64,000 bases of DNA from Serilophus lunatus (GCA_013399895.1 VXBA01000882.1:36598-100597); one strand, 5' to 3'; positions 8,765-22,502 are shown, numbered from the stretch's first letter. The notes: generated by a model not told the origin, from the letters alone. A program made the numbers and translations.

Positions 8765-9045
8765 GCCTTTCCCTGTATCCCTGTGTTCCTCCTGTATCCC
8801 TGTGTCCCTCCTCTATCCCTCCTATATCCCTGTATCCCTCCTATATCCCTCCTGTATCCCTGTATCCCNATCCTCCCTGTATCCCTGTATCCCCCCTGTA
8901 TCCCTGTACCCCTCCTGTATCCCTGTACCCCTCCTGTATCCCCCCTGTATCCCTCCTGTATCCCTCCTGTATCCCTCCTGTATCCCTGTACCCCTCCTGT
9001 ATCCCTATATCCCTCCTGTATCCCTGTATCCCTGTTTCCCTGCTC
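8765..9045. repeat. Short-period pyrimidine repeat (CTGTATCCCT)n
   Basis: A degenerate array of 10-12-bp units, CCTGTATCCCT and CCTCCTGTATCC. It contains one ambiguous base at 8869 that probably marks an assembly difficulty. Confidence 0.93.
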
Positions 9046-9674
9046 ACAGAGTCCACAGCCAGGAGTTGCTCCGAGGCTGAGCAGCACTTAAATCCAACAG
9101 GATTTATTTTCCAACAAACCATCTCCCATCTCCTGTTAATTTGCTGGGAAAGGCTCAGGGTTCAGGCGGGTTGAGGAACACGAGGGATTAAAAACATTCC
9201 TGCCTAATAAAAGGAAAAGGTCTTTCTCCAGAGAGGAACGAAAACGAGCTGGAGGGAATTGTCCCAAATTAAAAACACTTCAGTGAGAAACCACACGAAA
9301 AGGACCAAGTTGGAAAGAACGGGGAGATCACAGAGGGAGAGCTCGGGAAATAGGGAATCCGGGGTCGGGGCACTTGGTCTGACCTCACCCAGCCCCCGAG
9401 GCACCGGCTTTAATTAGGGACTAAACGCGGCTCCGGCTTTAATTAGGGACAGAGCGCTGCCCCCACGAAGACGAGTGAAAACCCACCCAACCAGCAGCAC
9501 CCAGCGCCTGCCCCGCTCCGATGGTGGGTCTCCCAGTTTTTGGGGGGACAGCGGGACCCCCAGGGTGGTGCCCACCCCCCTCCTTTGCTGCCCTACTTCC
9601 ATCTGCTCCCGTGTTCTGGGGAGGTCCTGGAAGGATCCCACGAAATTTGGGGCGTTTTTCTGCTTCCTTTCCTG

Positions 9675-9958
9675 GCCATGGAGCTCCAGGGATGGCAGTT
9701 GTGGGGTGGAATTCCAGGGATGGAAGCTCCAGGGGATGGAATTCCAGGGATGGCAGCTCCAGGGGATGGAATTCCAGGGGATGGAATTCCAGGGCTGGCA
9801 GCTCCAGGGTGGAATTCCAGGGATGGAAGCTCCAGGGATGGAATTCCAGGGATGGAACTCCAGGGATGGAAGCTCCAGGGATGGAATTGCAGGGATGGAA
9901 TTCCAGGGGATGGCAGCTCCAGGGATGGAATTCCAGGGGCTGGCAGCTCCAGGGAAAG
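9675..9958. repeat. Minisatellite, about 15-bp unit
   Basis: About 19 copies alternating GATGGAATTCCAGGG and GATGGCAGCTCCAGGG, with one-base length variants. Confidence 0.95.
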
Positions 9959-9959
9959 C

Positions 9960-11700
9960 CTTGCCCCAGCCCAGCTGTGGCTGCTCCGAGCAGGAGCCAG
10001 GAGGGAACAGATGATGCTCAGGGAAGATGGAATGTTTGGAGCAGTCGGGTGCCAAGTTGTGATAACTCTTTTTGGAGCCCATGAAGTTTCAAGGGCTTTC
10101 CACACCAGGCAGATGTGGGTGGATCCCTCTCCTCCCCACCAGCCCTCAAATTCCTGCTCTAAAACGAGCCAAGGCTGATGTTCCTCCAGGAAAAGCCCCT
10201 AAGGTTTTCTTTTTCCACCAGGACAAACCCCGAATTTTTCTGCTGTGATTCCTGCAAACTCTTCTGCATAAAGTCTCCAGAAAAAAAAAAAAATCATAAT
10301 AATTGAGACAAACGATGATCAAAGCTTGGCAAAGACCCCGAGGCATCACAAAAGCCTTCCCACAACGCAGGGCATGAACCAGGATTCAAAGCAACACACT
10401 TGAAACCACCCAACTCACACCCCCACCCGTGAGCAGAGCACCTGATTCGGGCACTCCGAGCACATAAAGCAGGATATCGTCTGTCTGAGCCTGCAAACGA
10501 GCTGCACGCCGGGCCTGGGGAAGGGGATCAGGGCGAGGTACTGCCCCTGATTCCTCTCCCGGCTTATTTGTGCCTCGTCAGACACTTAACAGCCCTCCCC
10601 GGAATTTTCTCCCCACGAAAGCGCTGCAGTTCCACCTGGAAACTCATGATTCCAGGACCCAAAATTCTCAGGGTGCACCAGGGATGGCCTGGACTACAGG
10701 GACAGGGAGAACACGCCTTTGGACCTGGACCTGGATCCCGAGGTAACCACACATCGCGCTAAATTACCCCAAACCTGAAGAGCAGACACAACCTCCACCT
10801 CGGGCAGGGCTTAAACCACCAAAAAACTTCCTTCCCCCTCACCCACAGCTCCCGGAGCCGGAGCAAGGAGCTCCCTGGACGCTGCCCCTCTCCCGGGGAG
10901 GAGTTTTTGAAGCCTTCAGAGCATCAAGGCGAGGAGGCAAAACCCGCAGGGCAAAAACTGGTGACTTCAGATTTTGGACCTAACTTTGGGATTGGGCGGT
11001 CCTGGGCACGGGCAGCCCTGAGCCCACCCCCCGGGGTGGGCAGCACCAGGGCCAAGGTGGGAACAAAGAGCTTCACCACCCCCACCACAGCCCTGGCACA
11101 GCTGGAAACCTCTGGCAGTCGTTTGCTCCCACCCCCAAGAGCAGCAGGAATCCCTGGGGGTGGGGAGGGGGGGGATGGAGTGCGAGGCATCCCCAGGAAA
11201 CCTCAGAGCAGCCGCCGGGAAATTCATGGCCACGGGGCTGCGCTGGAGGAGAGCCAAGGCGGCCTGGCAGCACCTCGTGCTCCCCAGAGCAGCTTCTGCT
11301 CCTGGGAACTGCGGGGATTCGGGGAAAGGCTTCCCTTGCCGGATTGAGAACATCCCCCCACCCCGTTGGAGCCCCGCCCTCACCTGGTGGCACAGCCCGG
11401 CCGGGCTCGGAGGGTTATTCTGCCCCCCAGGCAGCAGCAGTGGGTTGGTGCAGCTCCAGGCATCGTGTTAGCCCAGGGCAGAGGCAAAGCTGCCCCTCCT
11501 GGTCCTCCCCAGAAGCCTTTTCCCTGCAGCTGCTCCTCATCCTCCCTGCCCGGGTCCTTCTCCCTGTGCCCCCCCAAAGCTCAAACCCTGCCCAGACCCG
11601 CGGGCAGGGATGGATGTGGGTGACAGGCAGCACCTCCAGGCAAGCAGAGCCCCCGCCCTGCCTGAGCTGCAGCTCCCACAGCCTCGTCTTCTCCTCAGCA
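9960..11700. other. Intronic sequence, no gene seen
   Basis: Unique GC-rich sequence with a short A-run at about 10279. No exon with HDAC7 similarity and no recognisable repeat. Confidence 0.6.
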
Positions 11701-11704
11701 GGCT

Positions 11705-11937
11705 CCTGGCAAGAGCCCAGCCTGGAGCCCAGCCTGGTGCCCAACCTAGAGCCCAGCCTGGAGCCCAACCTAGAGCCCAGCCTGGTGCCCAGCCTGGTGC
11801 CCAGTCTGGTGTCCAGCCTGGAGCCCAACCTAGAGCCCAGCCTGGTGTCCAGCCTGGAGCCCAGCCTAGAGCTCAACCTGGTGCCCAGCCTGGTGCCCAG
11901 CCTGGTGCCCAACCTGGTGCCCAGCCTGGAGCCTCAG
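11705..11937. repeat. 12-bp minisatellite
   Basis: About 19 copies of AGCCTGGAGCCC with GGTGCCC and CAACCTAGAGCCC variants. The 12-bp unit gives open frames with four-residue repeats such as AQPG, but there is no splice or homology support for coding. Confidence 0.95.
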
Positions 11938-11939
11938 CA

Positions 11940-14900
11940 TCCCCTCCTGCCCACAGGGGCTCCTCTGGACAGAGGCTCTGGCACAAGAAGCTGCTGCAGG
12001 TCCCTGTTCTCCCAGCAGGACGGTGCCAGCAGAGCCCCCTCGGATGCAGCCAAGCGCTCCCGGGAAGCCGTGGAAGCTCCTCTGGGCACAGGACGCCTCT
12101 TCCCGGCCCGGCTCCGATTACATCAGCACGAGAGGATGCGGCCTCCGTGCCAAGGGAAGCAGAGGAGAGAGAGATCAAACGATTCCAGAGCCTCTCCTCA
12201 ATTCCCAGCCCTTTGCATAAGTGGGGGAGAGCGTTCCCAACGTTCCCAACCGGTTTGGATGGCACCCCGGGGGCTGGGCAGCACCTCCACCCCACGGCCC
12301 ACCCGGGGACCCCGGAGGGCTCCTTGCTGCTGAAATGCCCTCCTTGGAGCAGCCCAGCGGTGGGCAGAGCATGGGCTGATGTCTCCTGCCACCAGCGAGG
12401 GTCCCCAGGCGCGGGGGCTGCTGCCACCGGTGCCACAGCTCAGCCGAAATATTTAACCTTTCACTTGCTGTGTGCCAAGCCCAGCTCGAGTCCCAGCCCC
12501 CCCGGGGCAGAGCTCTGGGCTCTCCAAAGCCCGAGTGGTGCTTGATCTGGAAGCGCAGAGACAAAAAAGCCACAATAGCCACTCTCAGCAAGTGACTCCT
12601 GCAGGCGACCTGCCCATTCACTGGAGCCTCTCCGCGAGCTGCAGAGAAGGAAATCCCTTTGGAAAATGCTGGCTGAGCTCCAGGCCTGGGCTGGAGGGCA
12701 GAGCTGGGCATGAGAGGAAGAGTTAAGGAAAAAAAACTCGGTCCCAGCACGAGGCAGAGAGCAGGAGAAGGAGCTGGGAGGAACACGGGCAGCCCCAGCT
12801 CTGCAGGAACAAGATGCATCCCAGGGAAAGAGGCACCAAGGAAATTCCCCCCGTGGATCCAGACTGTTCAACCAGCACCAGCAAGGGCCCAGCTGGAGCT
12901 CCATGCTGACCATGAGAGGAGCCACCAAGGAGCTCCCCAGGACAGAGAGCAAGTTCAGAGTGAGAGTTATTTATGTCAGAGGGCGGAAGCCACAACATTT
13001 TCAGTTTCCTGCACGAACACACTTGGGGTGTCCTTCCTCCTGGGCCTGTCTGGCACTGCCTCCCTCCCCTGGGTGCTGGGGAAGAAGCTGGGAACGCCCA
13101 GCCTCTGGCTCAGGGTGCAGCTGGAAGAGGTGCAGGAGTCAAATCCCTGATGCAGAGGGGGATCAAACCTGCCTGGACCCACCGAGCCTCACCATGGGCA
13201 CAGCAGTGGGATAAACCTGGGCTAGAGCTGCTGATTGCAGGCAGTGGGGTGTGGGAAAGTGAGAAGAGATCCGTGATCCCAAAGTCAGGGAATTCCATCG
13301 GCGCTGGAGGAGCTACAAGGGGCAGCAGCACGGGCAAGGATTCCTGGTGAGAAGAGCTGGGAGTGAAGGAATGCCAGGAGGAGCCGGGGGCAGAGCCTGC
13401 CCAGGGAAAAGCAGGAGCAAAGAGCAGGGAAAAGCCTTGGAGGAGGCCACGGTCCCGCTGACGGCGGCAGAACGTGAGGACAAGGGCGCGGTGGGTGTGA
13501 GCTCCACATGGAGCAACAGTGCCCCGGGTGTTTAACCCAGAAAGAGGGATCAGCCCCCGAGCTGAGCTGCTCAGAGAGGGGGGGAAAGGAGAATAGATGA
13601 GACAAAGTCCTGGTGAGCCCAGGGCAGCAGTGATGACTTGGACACCAAAGGATCAGCACGGGGATCTGAGCCCTTGGACGCCCTCGGGGTCAGAGCTGGT
13701 GGCGGCTCAGGCACATCCAGCCCCCTAAAAATCGCTTGGCAACCCAAGAGCTGCGGAATCAGCTGGACCCAGACAACTGGACCCCGCTCTGGAGGGAAGA
13801 TGCTCGAGGTGCCACTCAGTGAAACCCGTCTTTGTGAGCCCCGTGTGTCTGCAAGGGCATCTCCCACCCGCTCCACACCCTCACCCACGGAGGGCACTGT
13901 GTGCCCCCGAGCCCTGGGGGTCCCCGTGCCCACCGAGCCCCGGGGGTCCCACATCCCGGTGCCAGGCGCGGCTGTCACCACGCCCTTGCAGTTCTCACGG
14001 GCAAGGCTGAGCCTTGGCAAAGCCCCGCTGGCAGCCGGCCCCAGCAGACTCATTAAAGGCAATTAAGCCAGCGCGGGTATCCCTCCCCCGGGCCCTTTGG
14101 GGGATATTTTGCTTTTAGACAAAACAAACAGGGAGCTTTGCGTGGGCTCGGGCAGGTGGATGGTGCAGCAGGTGGAAACACCGAGGTGTCTGCCAGGGGA
14201 GCACAAGCAGCTCCCAGCCCCTCATTCCAGCCCTCCTGCTCCCAGTTGTGCCCCCTCCAAACCCCTGGGCTGCTGGACCCTCTGCTCTTTGCAAACGGGG
14301 ACGTGCCATAGGATGGACCGTGAGGGCGCTGCCACTCACCTCCTCTGATTTTAAAAATATGGGGGGGGAAAACCTCCCCATGGACCCAAGGTGGATTTTA
14401 CCGCAGCAGCTCCTCCAGCATCACTTCTAAGCTGCCGCTCCCCTGCTCTCCGGGCCTCCCTCCAACCACAAAACCTCGGGGGAGGGCAGAGACAACATCC
14501 CCTCCTCCTATTTCCCGGGACCTCCGCGCCCTCCCACACAACGGGACACGCGTGGCCGGAGCACCAGGAAGGTTTAAAGCCGGGAGGACACGTGGGCAGG
14601 TCCTCGCCCCAGCCCTGGGGGCAGCGGGGCCGTCACAGGGATGCGGCTCATGCACGTTTTTTCGCTGATGCAAAGAGCTCCAAGAGCCAAGGCATTGCTC
14701 CATCCCCCTGGCACTGGCGGACCCCTCCTGTCAGCAGCGCAGCCCGGGAGCTCCCGGTATTCCCGGCGGGTTCCACGGGCTGGGATTTGTCAGGAATGTT
14801 CGGCAGCTCCAGAGCGGGACACGGGGGTGTCCCCGGGACGGGGCGGGGACAGTGGGTGCTGTTCCAGGGGGGTGAACGTGGAACCTTAACCCTAAGCATC

Positions 14901-17900
14901 CCGCGCCCCAAACCACCCCGGGACAGGCGACGGAAAGAGCCAAAAGGGATCCTTAAAGTTTCTTCCTCCTCTACGGAAAAATCAGCTGGAGCTGCCCCAG
15001 GACAGGCTGGACACGTGGGAGCTGTTTGGCCTCTCCTGGCTGTCCCAGGACGATCCCAGCTCAGCTGGGATCCAGGTCAGTAAGACATGGGCATTTCCCA
15101 GTTTGGCTGCTACCGGGAAGCAACAATCGCCCCAGTAAAACCAGTAAAACTCCCCCATTCAAACAAACCCTCCGGGATGTGTCACTTCTCCGAGGGACGG
15201 GAGAGGTGTGGCCACACCTCCAACCACGATCTTTGCTCCAAACCTTTGGGGCTCGCTGGTGCTAAAGGGATTTAGCCAGAACAAATTAAGATCATTTCCC
15301 ATCTTAATTAACTCTACTTTCACTCACTTCCTGGCACGTGGGAGCTCAGCCTCCTCGGGCACAACGAGGAGCAGCAGTGGAAAGACACAGGGAGGACTTT
15401 GCAGCATCTCTTTGTTGTTGTCAAAGCCCTGCCCACGAGATGAAGGACTAAAAACATCCAGGAAAAAAAAACAAACAAGAAAAGCCAGAGCTCCCTTTCG
15501 TGGCCCTATTCCTCCATCACAAAGCAAGAGATGACCCTTCCCCATCCCCTTCTTTCAAAGGCAACTGAAACCATCACCAAAGACAACTAAAACCATCCCC
15601 ACCCAGAGGCCAGGGAGTGTTCTCCCACCTCTGCAGCCCCACCACGACCTCCCAAAAATACCTCCCCGCCGCGGCGCTCAGGGCATCAAGAACACCAAGG
15701 TCCCACTTTGCCTTCCCAAAATACTTTGTGCTGAGCTCCAGCGACCCCCCCCCAGCCTCGCCCAGCCCCGGGGAGGAGGGATGTGGAGGCAGCAGCATCT
15801 CCACCAGCACTGCCGACCACCACGTGTCTGGACCCCACTACCAGCCACGGTGCAGAAGCGTCTCCCACAGAGCTCCAAGCCCCCAGGAGGACACACCTGA
15901 GCCCGCTGGGGACGCAGGAGGAGCTGCATCCCCAGTGCCAAGCGTGGGGACACCTCGGGGACATCTCAGGCAGAGCTGCATCACCCCCTGCCCTGGGCGG
16001 CGCTTCCAAGAGCAGATTGTGCCTCTTGCACAACCACCAGCGAGANACATCCCTTTGAGGCAAAAAGGAAGAAGGCTGGAAACATCCTTCCTCTCCCTCG
16101 GACAATGAGATGGAAATAGCTCGGGAGGAGCAGCGGCCTCGGCTCCGGGAGGATGCGGGAGCTGCTCGTGGCTCCACATCCTGCCATTGTCCGGCCGGGA
16201 CGAGCTGCACGCCCGGCAGGGCAGAGCCAACCTCTCCCGAGTGCCCCGAAGGAGCAGCCCCCAGCACAAACCTGCTGCCCCGTCCGGCTCCACCTTCGGC
16301 CGGGTCTCGGATTGAACCCAAACCCCTCCGGCTGCCGCGGACACACAGAGAGCTCTGCACGGTCCCACACGGGGCTGGGAACCAGAGGCTTTGCAGCCCC
16401 ACAAAATCCACTCCCCAGACCAGGGGGATTTTCCACTGCTGAGAAAAACCCCAAACCACCAAGACAGCAGAAGAGGCTTTGTCCGGACCCGGTCTGGAGG
16501 GTGAAACAAAGCCCCCAGGGAGCCTGTCCCACCCTAAATGCCTCTTTTTCTCCTCCAGATGGGAGGTGCACGTGTTCAGGCTGCTCCAGCACACACGTCA
16601 GCACTTGGAAAAGCCTGGGAGGACCAAGGCAAGCCCGTCCTGCTGAGCAGGGCAGGGTGGCAGCAGGACCTGGCCAGGGCAGAGCCACTCGAAGTCATGA
16701 ATCAGCCCCAAACCTGGGACTGCAGCTCAAGTCAGCGCCAGGTTTAGTATCCACCTCCCGTTTCTGAGGGCTTTGGGAGGGCAAGTTATCACTTGCAGCC
16801 CTTTTGCACCATCGAGGTGGTGCCAGAGACCGTTTTCCTTAAAAAGCACAACAACAACAACAACAATTCGAAGGCTTGAGAAGCTTTTAGGACCTGAGCT
16901 GGGGTTTCAGGACTGGCCTCACCCGAATGAGCATCACAGAGGCCCCACAGCCCCTTCAGCAGGGAGAGAAACAGGAGGGAGAGGAGGGTGGATGGTCCCT
17001 TCTCCTCCCACCACCGCCCAACCCTGCGACCCCCAGAGCCCAGCAGAGCAGGGAAACCATCCCACAGCAAACTGGCCTCTCTTTACCTGCCAAAAAGCGG
17101 GGCCAGACCCTCTGGAAGCTGCTGGTGTCATTCCCAAAGCCCGGCCGCGCCGCGACTGGAGCTGCTCTGCTCCCTCAACAACTCCCGAGTGGATCTCTGC
17201 CCCGCTGATGGGTTAAAAATAGAAACCATCAGTATTATTGTCCTGCAAGCAAATATAGAAAGGTTACATCCTCCCTGCTGAAAAACTGCACAGCAGAGAC
17301 TTCTTCCAGCAGAGGCACACAGAGGCTCTATTTCGGGAGCGACTTGGGAAGTCGGCACAGACTCCTGAAATCTGTAGTGGTGACGCACTGCACAGTTAAA
17401 CATCGGGGGTAAACTTGCCTTTCCCCTCCTCTCCGAGCTCCCCCGGGGTCCTGTGCAGGTTTTTAGGCATGTGCTCCGAGGAGGGTGCTGGGGCTCGCAC
17501 GACACTCCCACCCAGGAACACGAACGCGCTGCCCCGGCGCTGCCCCCGGAGCTGGGAACGGAGCCTGATCCACTTTGGGAGTGGTCTTGTCACCACCGTC
17601 CTCACTTAACACTTTCCAGCTCCAGAGGCAGCGTTGGAGCAGGAAAACCCCAACCCTGCCCCCACAGCACAGGGGAGAGGGGCTCCAGAAATGGGGGGGC
17701 TGGGGGACACCCCACCCCTGCTCTGGCTCCACTCACAGCAGTTTGCACCTTCCCTTCCCAAAAGCCACCGGCGACCCCAGTGCAGGAGACCCTCTGAGCT
17801 TCCCTGTCCCTCTTCCCCAGTCCCCACGTCATCCCTGGCAGCTCCAGAGTGCCAGGGGGGGCCTCAGCCTGATCCTCACTCTTGGAACGAGGAGGTTTCT

Positions 17901-19630
17901 ACGCAGAGCTCGGCCTTTCCTGAGTGTTTGTGCACAACGTGCTCCCACCCAGCTGGGACCGGGCTGCAGATCCAGTTCCATCCCTCAGAAAATCACACGG
18001 GACATCAGAGGAATGTGATGGGTCCTGGCTGGGCCCCTGCCTGCTGCAAAGGCAGCCCGAGGAGAGGAATCATCAGCAAGGGGGTGTCTGTCCCTGCAGG
18101 AGCTCCCTGGAGAGGTGGGGATGCACCTCCAGGACCCGCATCCCACCCCGAGCTCTGAACTCACGCCAAAGCTGGTGGACACCCCTCATCCCAGCCCCCA
18201 GGGATCACTCACCCCCCCCCAAACGGCCTCTGGCCCCCAGCCGGGGCAGGAGCACCCCCGGGAGGGGCTGGGAGGAGGCTGGGGCTGGGAGGTCACTCCA
18301 GCATCCCCAGCGTCTCCCACTCATTCCGTGAATTCCCTCCCGCAGACCGAGCATAACTCACTGCACCCCCTCCCCTTCTCCCCAAAACACAACACACACC
18401 CAAAAACAGAAGGAAACCAGGCGGGAAAAACCCGGCAGGAACTCCACACCTCCTCCATTGCCAGGAGGAGGCTGCTCTGCTCTCTCCCACATCCCCCTCT
18501 CCGTGGGGAGCTGCCCGGTGCCCCGGTGATCCCGTGCCCACGGGGCCGGTCCCTCCTCCCCTCATCCCGTGCACATCCCAGCTGGCATTTCAGCTCCCAG
18601 CCCGGGCCAGATTTCCCTGTGCTGAGCCAATGCACTTGGAAATACATGACGACTTCAGCAGATTAATTGGAAACACAGCCCGGGTGTTGCAATCCCAGGA
18701 ATGACTCCAATTTCAGGAACAAATGTTTTCATCTCTAACTGGGAGCAGTCCCCCAAGTGGAAGGGCACATTTTTGTTGCTGTAGGTCACCCCTCCCCGGT
18801 GCAGGGGTGGGGGGAGAGCTCTGCATCCCATCCCATCCCATCCCACCCCAGCAGGGCCAGCACTTGCCTCAGCGAGTGGCTGCAGGGATTCCTCACATCC
18901 CCCCGGCACAGGAGAGGGGCAGCCCGAGGTTTTCCTACATCAGCCTCCTCTGGCAGTGCCCTGACGGGCTCTGCAGCCTCCTCTGCCCCCAGAGGGGAGG
19001 GGGAGAGGGCAGGGGGGACATGGGGGTCCCCTGGTACAAGTCACCAGCTCCCCAGGGATGGTTCCACGGCTCTGGACACGGACGGGCAGCTCCTCCACAG
19101 GGTCCTGCTGCACCTCTGTGCAGGTCACAGGGACATTCCCAGCTCTTGGTGGTTTCCCAAAAGGCCACTGTCCCCACCCAGAGGCTCAGGAGGACCAGCT
19201 CTGCTGGGACACAGAGGTCCCTCTGCTGCCTGGCTCTTGCATCTTCCACATTCACATGAAAACTCCCACCTTGGAAGGACCCAAACGGTGTCTGCTGAAG
19301 GACAAGGGCTTTGAGAGCTGTGCCCAAAATACCTGGAGGTGACTCTGGTGCCCTGCATCCAACACCTGGACGCCCTCAGCACACACCTCAACTCATGCCA
19401 AACCCAACTCGGCTCCCCAAAGCCCAGCCCAGGAGACAGGACCTGTTCCCACCTCGAAGGTCCTGAGGCTGAAGATAAATCCCCGTGAGGCCGTTCACTC
19501 CATCTGGTGGCAAATCCCTCCCGTGCTCCCAAATTTCCCCCCTCTCTCTACAGCAACAACTCTCCCCTTCCAGGAGTTCCAGCGGCACTTGGCCCTTCCT
19601 TTGCTCATCCCTGCTGCCAACCTTCTGTGC
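11940..19630. other. Long intronic stretch without recognised gene
   Basis: GC-rich unique sequence. I see a MEF2-type site TTAAAAATAG at 17213-17222 and a small CATCCC repeat at about 18825-18845. No exon or full repeat family is recognisable. The single N at 16046 lies here. Confidence 0.5.
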
Positions 19631-19631
19631 T

Positions 19632-19708
19632 CCCAACTCTTCAAAGGTTGGACTCGATCCTCTTGGAGGTCTTTTCCATCTTGGTGATCCCATGATTGTG
19701 TGATTCCT
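19632..19708 (+). mobile_element. CR1 3'-end fragment
   Basis: AAGGTTGGACTCGATCCTC then TTGGAGGTCTTTTCCATC, ending in GATTGTGTGATTCC, is the terminal segment of CR1 in plus orientation. Confidence 0.82.
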
Positions 19709-19709
19709 G

Positions 19710-21063
19710 ATCTCCTCCCTCTGCTGCCGAACCCGGAAAGCTCCTCGGTGGCTCAGCAGCTCCCAAAGCTCACAGGGATAAGGGAAGGAGCAAAGCTGGT
19801 GTATCCACCCTCAGAGCCCCGGCAGGGAGCTCTGCCCCACTACCCCACTGCCAGGGCTCCTGCAACCCAAGGAAAACTGTGTGGGCTGCTGCTGTTGGAG
19901 GGGCTCCCTCGGGTCAGTGACACCCAAAGGGATGGAGAGATGGGCTCTGGAGGGGCTCTGGCTTCCCCCTCGGGTCCCTCTCCCTGCAGACAGATGTGGA
20001 GCAGTGCCTGGGTAAGTTCCTGCCCTGGCAGAGGTGGAGATGCTCCCACGGGAAGCGCCGGGGCCTGGAGGGAAGGGTGAGTGCAGCCCCTGCCCTGCAT
20101 GGCCCACGGTTCCAACGGGATAAAACAACCTTCCCAGAGAAATCAGCTCCTGCAGGCCTGGCTCCTGCAGCTTCACCTCCTCTCCCAGCTGCTTGACTTC
20201 CCCTTTAAGCCCAGCCCTGCCAGAGCTTGAGGCTGACCCAGGTGGAGGCACAAACCCTCCCTGGAGCCCCCTGTCCCACTCCAGACTCAAATCCACTGAT
20301 CCAGACACAAACCCAATTCCCTCATTAGCCTTTGCTCCACAGAACTCTTTTTGTCCTGCATGGAAGCCACAATTCCCAGCCAGACATTTGGGGTGTGAAT
20401 TCTGCTCCCTGCCATGAAATCATGAAACTCAGGGAGTTCCTGATGTTGATTTGGATATTCTGGCACAATAAAACCACCAGCTTTTGTCATGAGATGCCAC
20501 TTCAGGAGCTTTGGTCACCCCAGAGATCTGTATTTGGGGTGTCTCCACCTCCCCACTGGGGAGATCCATATGCTGATGGATCCAAAGAGTGACCAGTAGC
20601 TGGGAAATGGGAAATGGGAAATGGGAATGTCTCCTCTGAACTGGGCTGTTGGGGTCAGACTGGTTGGGAAGTGGGGGAGCTCTGGCAAATCTCATCTCTC
20701 ATTCCCAGGGTCAGGAATGCACAGGAGCTGCTGTGAGGGGATGACCACGTGGACAGAGGGAATGTCGTGGGGGTTTGCAAGGATCTGCCCCAGCCTCCCC
20801 CAGCGAGGCAGGAGGGAGGACCCACAGGTTTGTGCAGACACAGCACACACCCGAGCCCAAACCAGGCCGAGCCCACAAATCCTTCTGCAAGTTTCCCTGT
20901 CCCACCCCCAGATGTGCCAGCACCCCATCCTACACCCTGCACCCCTCCCAGACACACCCTCCACCTTCTCTGCTCACTTGGCACCTCGTCCCAGGCACGT
21001 CCCTGTGCTGCTGGGCTGGTTTGGGCTGGGGGAGAGTCAAGTTCCCCCCCCTCCCCCCGTGCC
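19710..21063. other. Intronic sequence left of the gap
   Basis: Unique sequence with a small GGGAAATGGGAAAT repeat at about 20605-20628. No gene is recognised. It ends in a C-rich run (CCCCCCCTCCCCCC) directly at the gap, a sequence class that often breaks assemblies. Confidence 0.5.
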
Positions 21064-22028
21064 NNNNNNNNNNNNNNNNNNNNNNNNNNNNNNNNNNNNN
21101 NNNNNNNNNNNNNNNNNNNNNNNNNNNNNNNNNNNNNNNNNNNNNNNNNNNNNNNNNNNNNNNNNNNNNNNNNNNNNNNNNNNNNNNNNNNNNNNNNNNN
21201 NNNNNNNNNNNNNNNNNNNNNNNNNNNNNNNNNNNNNNNNNNNNNNNNNNNNNNNNNNNNNNNNNNNNNNNNNNNNNNNNNNNNNNNNNNNNNNNNNNNN
21301 NNNNNNNNNNNNNNNNNNNNNNNNNNNNNNNNNNNNNNNNNNNNNNNNNNNNNNNNNNNNNNNNNNNNNNNNNNNNNNNNNNNNNNNNNNNNNNNNNNNN
21401 NNNNNNNNNNNNNNNNNNNNNNNNNNNNNNNNNNNNNNNNNNNNNNNNNNNNNNNNNNNNNNNNNNNNNNNNNNNNNNNNNNNNNNNNNNNNNNNNNNNN
21501 NNNNNNNNNNNNNNNNNNNNNNNNNNNNNNNNNNNNNNNNNNNNNNNNNNNNNNNNNNNNNNNNNNNNNNNNNNNNNNNNNNNNNNNNNNNNNNNNNNNN
21601 NNNNNNNNNNNNNNNNNNNNNNNNNNNNNNNNNNNNNNNNNNNNNNNNNNNNNNNNNNNNNNNNNNNNNNNNNNNNNNNNNNNNNNNNNNNNNNNNNNNN
21701 NNNNNNNNNNNNNNNNNNNNNNNNNNNNNNNNNNNNNNNNNNNNNNNNNNNNNNNNNNNNNNNNNNNNNNNNNNNNNNNNNNNNNNNNNNNNNNNNNNNN
21801 NNNNNNNNNNNNNNNNNNNNNNNNNNNNNNNNNNNNNNNNNNNNNNNNNNNNNNNNNNNNNNNNNNNNNNNNNNNNNNNNNNNNNNNNNNNNNNNNNNNN
21901 NNNNNNNNNNNNNNNNNNNNNNNNNNNNNNNNNNNNNNNNNNNNNNNNNNNNNNNNNNNNNNNNNNNNNNNNNNNNNNNNNNNNNNNNNNNNNNNNNNNN
22001 NNNNNNNNNNNNNNNNNNNNNNNNNNNN
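21064..22028. other. Assembly gap (N)
   Basis: 965 consecutive N. The true length is unknown. Open frames that cross it are meaningless. Confidence 1.
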
Positions 22029-22029
22029 C

Positions 22030-22256
22030 TTCTGCCCCCATCCCCATCTCCTCACTCCTGCCTCATGTCCCATCTCCTCACTCCTGCCTCATGTCCCATC
22101 TCCCCACTCCTGCCTCATGTCCCATCTCCCCACTCCTGCCTCATGTCCCATCATCTCCTCGCTCCTGCCTCATGTCCCATCATCTCCTCGCTCCTGCCTC
22201 ATGTCCCATCTCCTCACTCCTGCCTCATGTCCCATCATCTCCTCGCTCCTGCCTGG
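22030..22256. repeat. 26-bp minisatellite truncated by the gap
   Basis: About eight copies of CACTCCTGCCTCATGTCCC plus ATCTCCT, with 29-bp variants carrying an extra ATC. The array starts immediately at the gap edge, so part of it probably lies inside the N run. Confidence 0.93.
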
Positions 22257-22502
22257 TGCCTTTTGGCATCACCCAAAAGCACAGACTCAGTGGAGCCCTC
22301 AGTCCTCCAGTGATTTTTGAGGGCTGGAGCGAAGCCACCACGGCACTGCCTGAGCAGGACCTGCATCCTCACTCTCCTGCCAGCTCAGTGCCTGCTCATG
22401 GACTATGGAAGTTGTTGATCCATGACAAACCAACCCCTGTGCCCCAGGGGCTGAGCAGGAAGATGCTCCCAGCGCCTCAGAGCTGCAGATGACACCAAAC
22501 TC

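Noticed and set aside
11610..12545. Open frame with AQPGAQPRA repeats
   Set aside because: A 12-bp minisatellite translated; composition only, no family match.
20621..22492. Frames of 472-623 codons spanning the N run
   Set aside because: They exist only because N codons are not stops.
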